Below, in pieces: positions 6,873-11,434 of a stretch of DNA of 11,434 nt. The notes under the pieces are model-generated. The model searched no databases, was not told the DNA's origin, and saw only the letters and a program-made list of their open reading frames with translations. The DNA comes from Oceanihabitans sp. Lineage in GTDB: Bacteria > Bacteroidota > Bacteroidia > Flavobacteriales > Flavobacteriaceae. The stretch lies in contig JAGPUY010000231.1 of NCBI GenBank assembly GCA_018067265.1, positions 1 through 11,434 of the forward strand. The letters are read 5' to 3'. Each line of letters begins with the position of its first letter. The first letter of the stretch is position 1. Position numbers and translations under genes: made by a program.

Positions 6873-7038
6873 GCCTGCATTGATTATTTTTTTTGATAAA
6901 CTCAACGTTAATTCTTTAAAAAGGGTGAGTTGAAGTTGTAAAAGCGAGCTACCTCGAGTAGATACTTGATCAACTTGTTAGCCCTAAACTTGTTTTTAAG
7001 GAGTTTATACAAAACCATAAATTGATGTAGGCTTTTTT
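6873..7038 (+). ncRNA. ssrS: 6S-like RNA (SsrS; flavobacterial 6S type)
   Basis: The zapA-rny spacer folds as one long interrupted hairpin of the 6S kind. The closing stem GCCTGCAT (6873-6880) pairs with ATGTAGGC (7025-7032, one G.U) and is followed by six T's. Next come an asymmetric internal loop and a perfect 8-bp stem, ATAAACTC (6896-6903) with GAGTTTAT (7001-7008). A large AT-rich central bubble follows (about 6904-6921 opposite 6986-7000). The distal arm consists of AGGG (6922-6925)/CCCT (6982-6985), AAGTTG (6933-6938)/CAACTT (6971-6976) and CGAG (6945-6948)/CTCG (6953-6956). 6S RNA mimics an open promoter and binds housekeeping RNA polymerase. Location beside zapA is a known 6S context, and a flavobacterial 6S class (6S-Flavo) has been described. 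I see no clear TAnnTTTG promoter just upstream, so the RNA may be processed from the zapA transcript. End points are approximate. Confidence 0.8.
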
Positions 7039-7064
7039 ATATAATAAATACTAATTAACTAAAC

Positions 7065-8639
7065 ATGGAAAACCCAATTGTATTAGCAATAATAGGCATT
7101 GTAATAGGTGTAATTATAGGATACATTATAGCTAAAGCATTAGAAAAAAGTAATGCATCAAAATTAATTAAAGGCGCTAAAAAATCTGCCGCTTCTATTC
7201 TAAAAGAAGCAAATAGTGAAGGTGAGTCTATAAAGAAAGATAAAATTCTTCAAGCTAAAGAGAAGTTTATTGAATTAAAATCGGAACACGAAAAAGTAAT
7301 CTTATCTCGCGATAAGAAAATGGCCGAAACAGAGAAACGCATTCGTGATAAAGAATCGCAAATATCTAGTGAGCTTTCTAAAAGTAAAAAATCAAACGCG
7401 GAAGCAGATGCTAAAATAAAAGACTATAACCATAGACTGGATATTATTGAAAAGAAGCAAGAAGAAGTAGATAGGTTACATAAAAGCCAAGTACAGCAAT
7501 TAGAAGTAATTTCAAGTCTTTCTGCAGAAGAAGCAAAAGAACAGTTAGTAGAATCTTTAAAAGGGGAAGCTAAAAATGATGCAATGGCTTATATCCAAAG
7601 TACATTGGAAGAGGCCAAAATGACGGCACAGCAAGAAGCGAAGAAAGTTATTATTAATACCATACAACGTATTGGTACAGAAGAAGCAGTAGATAACTGT
7701 GTGTCTGTATTTAATATAGAATCGGATGACGTTAAAGGACGTATCATTGGAAGAGAAGGAAGAAATATTCGTGCTATTGAAGCAGCAACAGGAGTAGAGA
7801 TCATTGTAGATGATACTCCGGAAGCTATTATATTATCTTGTTTTGATTCTGTAAGACGTGAAGTTGCTCGTTTATCTTTACATAAATTAGTTACAGACGG
7901 ACGTATTCATCCTGCTAGAATTGAAGAAGTAGTAAAGAAAACGCAAAAGCAAATAGAACAAGAAATTATTGAAGTTGGTAAACGTACCGTTATAGATTTA
8001 GGTATTCATAACTTACATCCCGAGTTAATTAAAATGGTAGGTAGAATGAAATATCGTTCTTCTTATGGTCAAAACTTACTACAACACTCGCGTGAAGTTG
8101 CTAAGCTTTGTGGTGTAATGGCTGCAGAATTAGGTTTAAACCCTAAACTAGCAAAACGTGCAGGATTATTACATGATATTGGTAAAGTGCCAGATGCAGA
8201 AGCAGATATGGAAACGCCGCACGCTATTCTTGGTATGCAATGGGCAGAGAAATTTGGTGAGAAAGACGACGTTTGTAATGCTATTGGTGCGCATCACGAT
8301 GAAATTGAAATGACTTCCTTACTATCTCCTATTATTCAAGTATGTGATGCTATTTCAGGAGCAAGACCAGGAGCTAGAAGACAAGTATTAGATAGTTATA
8401 TACAACGTTTAAAAGATTTAGAGGATATTGCCTTTGGTTTTCAAGGTGTAAAGAAAGCATATGCTATTCAAGCTGGACGTGAACTAAGAGTAATTGTAGA
8501 AAGCGAAAAAGTATCGGATCAAAATGCAGCGGACTTATCGTTTAATATATCGCAAAAAATACAAACAGATATGACCTATCCAGGACAAGTAAAGGTTACT
8601 GTTATTCGTGAAACTAGAGCAGTAAATATTGCGAAGTAA
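7065..8639 (+). CDS. rny: Ribonuclease Y (membrane-anchored endoribonuclease)
   Basis: RNase Y is an inner-membrane endonuclease that starts mRNA decay. At 524 residues the protein has the normal family length. The order of domains is an N-terminal membrane helix (about 5-25, IVLAIIGIVIGVIIGYIIA), a long coiled coil rich in Lys and Glu (about 30-200), a KH RNA-binding domain with GRIIGREGRNIRAIE (225-239), and an HD phosphohydrolase domain. The HD domain carries the metal-binding LLHDIGK (His370, Asp371), HH at 410-411 and the conserved GARPGARR (432-439). All catalytic positions I know for the family are intact. The gene follows the 6S-like RNA and ends in a strong terminator. There is no clear promoter in the 26 bp after the T-run, so it may be read through from zapA or from a promoter inside the RNA locus. 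Confidence 0.97.
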   Translation: MENPIVLAIIGIVIGVIIGYIIAKALEKSNASKLIKGAKKSAASILKEANSEGESIKKDKILQAKEKFIELKSEHEKVILSRDKKMAETEKRIRDKESQISSELSKSKKSNAEADAKIKDYNHRLDIIEKKQEEVDRLHKSQVQQLEVISSLSAEEAKEQLVESLKGEAKNDAMAYIQSTLEEAKMTAQQEAKKVIINTIQRIGTEEAVDNCVSVFNIESDDVKGRIIGREGRNIRAIEAATGVEIIVDDTPEAIILSCFDSVRREVARLSLHKLVTDGRIHPARIEEVVKKTQKQIEQEIIEVGKRTVIDLGIHNLHPELIKMVGRMKYRSSYGQNLLQHSREVAKLCGVMAAELGLNPKLAKRAGLLHDIGKVPDAEADMETPHAILGMQWAEKFGEKDDVCNAIGAHHDEIEMTSLLSPIIQVCDAISGARPGARRQVLDSYIQRLKDLEDIAFGFQGVKKAYAIQAGRELRVIVESEKVSDQNAADLSFNISQKIQTDMTYPGQVKVTVIRETRAVNIAK

Positions 8640-8663
8640 AAAGGAAATATATTTAAGGTAATA

Positions 8664-8694
8664 AAAAAAGTCTAGCTATTTGCTAGACTTTTTT
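8664..8694. terminator. Bidirectional terminator between rny and the first PAS kinase gene
   Basis: AAAAAAGTCTAGC (8664-8676) pairs perfectly with GCTAGACTTTTTT (8682-8694) around a 5-nt loop, with A and T runs on both sides. It ends transcription of rny (+) and of the converging kinase gene (-). The kinase stop codon (TAG, 8685-8683 on the minus strand) and its last codons lie inside the right arm. Confidence 0.9.
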
Positions 8695-9840
8695 GTTTGG
8701 ATATTTTATGGTAAAAGTAGTTCCAACATTTACTATGCTTTCTACTTCTATGGTGCCATCAAAAGCTTCAATTTGGCTTTTGGTAAGATAAAGTCCAACA
8801 CCTTCGGCATTTGGATTGTTATGAAACGTTCTGTATAGTTCAAAAATATGATTTCCGTACTTATTTAAATCAATACCTAAACCATTATCATTAATGGTAA
8901 GGATGATTTGTTCTGGAGTAACTAGAGATTTAATATTAATAATAGGTGTTCTGTTTGGATGCTTATACTTAATAGTATTAGAAAGTAAGTTTTGTAGGAT
9001 ACTTTCAAAATAGGCAGGATTATAATCTAAAAATAAATCGGGATCTATATCATTATTAACAGTGAATTTAGTTTCTGTTATTTTAGTTTCTAAAAACTTA
9101 ATGGCATTAATAACATACTTATTTACGTTAATCGTTTGTACGTTTTTGTCTTTAGATCTTTGTGTAGTAACAATCTTATTTAGGTTACTAATCGTTTTTG
9201 TTAACGAATTATTTACTGTTTTAAGATGATTAATAATCTCGGTTTTCTCCTTTTTATCTTCTGCTTCCTCATAAAAATTTAATAAACTATCAAAATTTGC
9301 AGTATGTGATTTTAGATTGTGTGTGACTATCAGTGCGAAATTTCTAAGTCTTTTATTTTGATCTTGAATAATGTTTTGATTCTTTAATAGTTTTTCTTCT
9401 TGCTCTTTGCGTTCACTAATATCTGTGTGTGTACCAATAATTCGGGTAGGTTTGCCATAAATATCACGCTCAATAATACGACCTCGATCTAAAATCCATT
9501 TATAAGAACCGTCTTTACATTTTATGCGATGTTCGTTCACATAGTCCGGATTTATACCAATGAGATGATTGTTAAAATCTTGAAAATAATGTGCTTTGTC
9601 TTCCGGGTGAACACGATCGTTCCATTCTTTGGCAGTAGTTCCAATTTCGTACTCTTCAAACCCTAAAATATTTTTAGATTCTTTAGAATAGAAAACGAGT
9701 TTTGTTGTTGCATTATAATCCCATGCTCCAATATTAGAGTTTTCTAAAGTAAACTTTAAAACTTGCTCTTTAATATCTAATTGGTAATGGTCATCTTCTT
9801 TATCAGAAACGGTAGGGTTTAAATTATTTGCGTTGTTCAT
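8683..9840 (-). CDS. Soluble PAS-domain sensor histidine kinase (kinase A)
   Basis: This 385-residue cytoplasmic histidine kinase has no membrane segment or signal peptide. A PAS domain with PAC tail spans about 33-145 (WNDRVHPED at 73-81; GSYKWILDRGRI at 111-122; GTHTDISERK at 136-145). A short coiled linker (146-166) leads to the phospho-acceptor helix FALIVTHNLKSH with His174, in which the usual Pro of the H-box is a His. The ATPase domain shows an N-box (NLLSNTIKY, Asn284/Asn288), a G1 box (DNGLGID, 318-324), an F-box (FELYRTF) and a G2 box (EGVGLYL, 346-352). All expected ATP-binding residues are present. The signal is unknown; the PAS lacks the NCRFLQ motif of LOV light sensors. It is a paralogue of the neighbouring kinase at 10052-11188. 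No receiver or output gene is in view, so its partner is elsewhere. Confidence 0.92.
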   Translation of the reverse strand: MNNANNLNPTVSDKEDDHYQLDIKEQVLKFTLENSNIGAWDYNATTKLVFYSKESKNILGFEEYEIGTTAKEWNDRVHPEDKAHYFQDFNNHLIGINPDYVNEHRIKCKDGSYKWILDRGRIIERDIYGKPTRIIGTHTDISERKEQEEKLLKNQNIIQDQNKRLRNFALIVTHNLKSHTANFDSLLNFYEEAEDKKEKTEIINHLKTVNNSLTKTISNLNKIVTTQRSKDKNVQTINVNKYVINAIKFLETKITETKFTVNNDIDPDLFLDYNPAYFESILQNLLSNTIKYKHPNRTPIINIKSLVTPEQIILTINDNGLGIDLNKYGNHIFELYRTFHNNPNAEGVGLYLTKSQIEAFDGTIEVESIVNVGTTFTIKYPNKKV

Positions 9841-10051
9841 TGTAGGTATTTAATTAACTTCGGGGACCACAAAAGTATACTACTATAATTTATTTGTAGT
9901 TAATTAATCCGATAATCAAAACAAACACGATTAAATGCTTATTTAAACGGCAAAATACATATTTTTTATTTAAATAGAATAGATCTAGACGATTTTAACA
10001 ATTAATTTAATAAAAAAAGGGATATATTTTTAGTTCGGGAAGATTACATTT
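9841..10051. other. Spacer between the two kinase genes
   Basis: This 211-bp AT-rich spacer holds the candidate promoter of kinase A at its left end. Otherwise it contains no open frame or RNA gene that I can support. Downstream of kinase B (minus strand) there is a run of seven T's (10018-10012) but no convincing stem before it, so read-through from kinase B into kinase A is possible. A short TAGATCTA palindrome near 9979 is probably incidental. Confidence 0.5.
9870..9877 (-). promoter_or_regulatory. Candidate -7 box of kinase A gene, with adjacent dyad
   Basis: The minus strand reads TACTTTTG, an exact TAnnTTTG match, 29 bp upstream of the ATG at 9840. No TTG is seen at the expected -33 spacing. 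Just upstream, ACTAC (9879-9883) and GTAGT (9896-9900) form a 22-bp dyad that would sit in the promoter spacer and could bind an activator or repressor. Confidence 0.4.
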
Positions 10052-11188
10052 CTACCTGTTTGTTACGGTAATGGTGAAAGTAGTTCCTGTATTTACTTTG
10101 CTTTTTACCGAAATTTGGCCACCAAAAGATTCTATTTGGTTTTTAATAAGGTACAGTCCAACACCTTCCGCATCATCATTGTGATGAAAGGTTTTATATA
10201 AACCAAAAATATCTTTACCAAATTTATCTAAATCAACTCCTCTACCATTATCAGAAATGATTAAATCAATAGCGTCCTTTCTAAAGGTATAATTGATAAT
10301 AATTACAGGGTTTCTATCTTTATGTTTATACTTTATTGCGTTGGTTAACAGGTTTTGAATTACGCTTTCAAAATAGGAGAGGTTATAATAAATAAAATAT
10401 TTTTCATTGATATTATTAATTACTGTGGTATGGCTTTCGTTAATAACAAAATCAAGAGATTTTAAAACGTTATTAATCTCTTTGGCAATATATATACGTT
10501 CTGTTTTTTTGTTATTATTGGCTTGTACAGATACTACTTGATTTAAATTGTTTATCGTTTTAGTTAAAGAAGTAGAAAGTGTTTTTAAATGCTGCATTAA
10601 CTCTTCTTTTTCTTCATGCGTTTCTGCTTCTTCATGAAAATCAAGTAAACTTTCAAAATTTCCAACATGTTGTTTTAAGTTATGCGTAACTATGTGAGCA
10701 AAATTCTTTAGCTTATTGTTTTGCTCTGTTGCTATGTTTAAAGATTCAATAACTTTGTTTTCCGCTACTTTTTGATTGGTTATTTCAGTATGCGTACCAA
10801 TAATGCGTTTTGCTTTGCCATCCGCAGTAAATTCAACTATTTTTCCTCTATCCAAAACCCACTTATAACTTCCATCCAAACATTTTACTCTATGCTCATT
10901 TTCATACATTGGTTTGAATCCAGCAAGATGATCTTGAAAGTCTTGAAAATATTTTTTTCTATCGTCAGGATGTACTCTGTCATTCCAATCATTTATATTA
11001 GTACCAAAAGTATCTACATCTTCATAGCCGAGTATGTTTTTAGATTGATTAGAGAAGAAAACGTTATTAGAATCTAAATCAAATTCCCAAAAACCAATTT
11101 TGGTGTATTCTAGAGCAAGCTTCCACTTTGTGTCGTTTATAATTTTCAAAACATTATTTTCAATAAATCCCTGATTTATGGCATACAT
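10052..11188 (-). CDS. Soluble PAS-domain sensor histidine kinase (kinase B)
   Basis: This 378-residue cytoplasmic kinase has the same plan as kinase A. PAS plus PAC spans about 23-140 (WNDRVHPDD at 68-76; GSYKWVLDRGKI at 106-117; GTHTEITNQK at 131-140). A linker leads to the H-box FAHIVTHNLKQH with His169, again with His in place of Pro. The ATPase domain has an N-box (NLLTNAIKY, Asn279/Asn283), a G1 box (DNGRGVD, 313-319), an F-box (FGLYKTF) and a G2 box (EGVGLYL, 341-347). No membrane segment is present. In the second half of the PAS the two kinases match at about 47 of 74 positions by eye, so a tandem duplication is likely. A consensus promoter lies about 75 bp upstream, giving a leader of about 70 nt, long for this region. 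The ATG at 11188 precedes the first helix directly; a later start is not excluded. Confidence 0.92.
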   Translation of the reverse strand: MYAINQGFIENNVLKIINDTKWKLALEYTKIGFWEFDLDSNNVFFSNQSKNILGYEDVDTFGTNINDWNDRVHPDDRKKYFQDFQDHLAGFKPMYENEHRVKCLDGSYKWVLDRGKIVEFTADGKAKRIIGTHTEITNQKVAENKVIESLNIATEQNNKLKNFAHIVTHNLKQHVGNFESLLDFHEEAETHEEKEELMQHLKTLSTSLTKTINNLNQVVSVQANNNKKTERIYIAKEINNVLKSLDFVINESHTTVINNINEKYFIYYNLSYFESVIQNLLTNAIKYKHKDRNPVIIINYTFRKDAIDLIISDNGRGVDLDKFGKDIFGLYKTFHHNDDAEGVGLYLIKNQIESFGGQISVKSKVNTGTTFTITVTNR

Positions 11189-11234
11189 AGATATCGTATT
11201 AAAAAAAAGTTTTAGGGATTTTTTTAAAATTAGT

Positions 11235-11264
11235 TAAGTCAGTTACAACTTACATAAGTCTGTT
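11235..11264. repeat. Direct repeat over the kinase B transcription start
   Basis: TAAGTCAGTT (11235-11244) and TAAGTCTGTT (11255-11264) match at 9 of 10 positions and start exactly 20 bp apart, about two helical turns. The right copy touches the -7 box and covers the predicted start of transcription; the left copy lies in the leader. This spacing suits a regulator binding the same face of the helix, most simply a repressor. Confidence 0.45.
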
Positions 11265-11294
11265 CAAATATAATAAAACACCGATTAAAAACAA
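11265..11294 (-). promoter_or_regulatory. Promoter of kinase B gene
   Basis: On the minus strand TTG (11294-11292) is followed 19 bp later by TATATTTG (11272-11265), an exact match to the Bacteroidota consensus. Transcription should start near 11258. The -33 element lies inside the hairpin that probably ends xerD. Confidence 0.6.
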
Positions 11295-11304
11295 AGTTTT
11301 ATCG
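11282..11304 (-). terminator. Probable terminator after xerD
   Basis: CGAT-AAAA-C (11282-11292, with bulged T and A) pairs with GTTTTATCG (11296-11304) around a 3-nt A loop. On the minus strand it begins 1 bp past the xerD stop and its 3' arm reads GTTTTTAATCG, followed by GTGTTTTATT. It is T-rich but interrupted, so only moderately convincing as a terminator. The 11-bp sequence CGATTAAAAAC occurs twice (11282-11292 and 11303-11313), 21 bp apart; the second copy overlaps the end of xerD. Confidence 0.4.
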
Positions 11305-11305
11305 A

Positions 11306-11434
11306 TTAAAAACTCTCATTTCTAGGATGGTACGTATTCATAACGTCTTTTAGATGACTTTTATCTACATGCATATAAATTTCTGTAGTTGTAATACTCT
11401 CATGACCTAACATGAGTTGTATTGCTCTTAAATC
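11306..11434 (-). CDS. xerD: Tyrosine recombinase XerD-like, C-terminal end only
   Basis: The minus strand is open from the window edge to a TAA at 11308-11306 and encodes 42 residues beginning DLRAIQLMLGHESITTTEIYMH. This is the end of the catalytic domain of a tyrosine recombinase: LGH carries a conserved active-site His (residue 11 here), and IYMH carries the nucleophilic Tyr (residue 20 here) that attaches to DNA. The tail continues as HVDKSHLKDVMNTYHPRNESF. XerC/XerD resolve chromosome dimers at dif during division. The tail ending in YHPR is what I associate with housekeeping XerD of Bacteroidota, but with only about 14 percent of the protein visible a phage or integron-like integrase cannot be excluded. 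The N-terminal part lies beyond the right edge. Confidence 0.8.
   Translation of the reverse strand, partial: DLRAIQLMLGHESITTTEIYMHVDKSHLKDVMNTYHPRNESF

Noticed and set aside
6683..6880. Minus-strand Cys- and Ser-rich open frame over the zapA end
   Set aside because: It is the reverse complement of zapA and the start of the 6S-like RNA; no support for expression.
7589..7804. Minus-strand open frame inside rny
   Set aside because: It overlaps the coiled-coil to KH region of an intact RNase Y gene and shows no protein-like features.
10772..11077. Plus-strand open frame in the PAS region of kinase B
   Set aside because: It is antisense to a conserved PAS domain and has no recognisable features.
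8683..11188. LOV/blue-light sensing by the PAS domains
   Set aside because: Neither PAS contains the flavin-binding Cys motif (NCRFLQ-like), so there is no basis for a light-sensor call.
11306..11434. Integrase of a mobile element at the right edge
   Set aside because: Only the C-terminal 42 residues are visible. They fit housekeeping XerD, and no attachment-site repeats, tRNA or cargo genes are seen nearby, though the left part of the protein is outside the window.
1..11434. CRISPR array, tRNA, rRNA or insertion sequence
   Set aside because: No regularly spaced repeats, cloverleaf sequences, rRNA segments, transposase motifs or flanking inverted repeats were found on either strand by eye.

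Overview
The window is low-GC DNA from the Bacteroidota, almost certainly a member of the Flavobacteriaceae. The evidence is a TonB-dependent receptor with an N-terminal carboxypeptidase-regulatory-like domain, a ZapA / 6S-like RNA / RNase Y block of the flavobacterial kind, promoters of the TTG-N19-21-TAnnTTTG type, no Shine-Dalgarno sequences at the starts, and Bacteroidota-style PAS histidine kinases. I cannot name genus or species. Most of the window looks like ordinary chromosomal core, and I see no insertion sequence, CRISPR array, prophage or tRNA.

Layout. Positions 1-601 (+) are the C-terminal half of a class I cysteine desulfurase (IscS/NifS type), cut by the window edge. It is followed by a short repeat-bearing spacer and a strong bidirectional terminator (727-763) shared with a convergent gene for a small membrane-anchored protein of unknown function (782-1285, -). 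Next, on the minus strand and read right to left, come an M23 metallopeptidase (5989-4301), a TonB-dependent receptor 12 bp downstream (4288-1826), and a small exported His-containing protein (1779-1405). The first two look like one operon; the third may join it or use its own promoter.

A divergent 254-bp intergenic region (5990-6243) contains a perfect 22-bp palindrome and a good flavobacterial promoter that drives the plus-strand cluster. That cluster is a short coiled-coil protein (6244-6534), ZapA (6549-6842), a 6S-like RNA (about 6873-7038) and RNase Y (7065-8639), ending in a bidirectional terminator. It places a cell-division factor, a predicted RNA-polymerase-binding RNA and the membrane-anchored mRNA-decay nuclease side by side.

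The right-hand part (minus strand) holds two paralogous soluble PAS-histidine kinases (8683-9840 and 10052-11188) with no response regulator in view. Last comes the C-terminal end of a XerD-like tyrosine recombinase (11306-11434), cut by the window edge. The items most worth a second look are the 6S-like RNA, the 22-bp palindrome, the kinase pair with its altered H-box, and the compact regulatory DNA between xerD and the second kinase gene.
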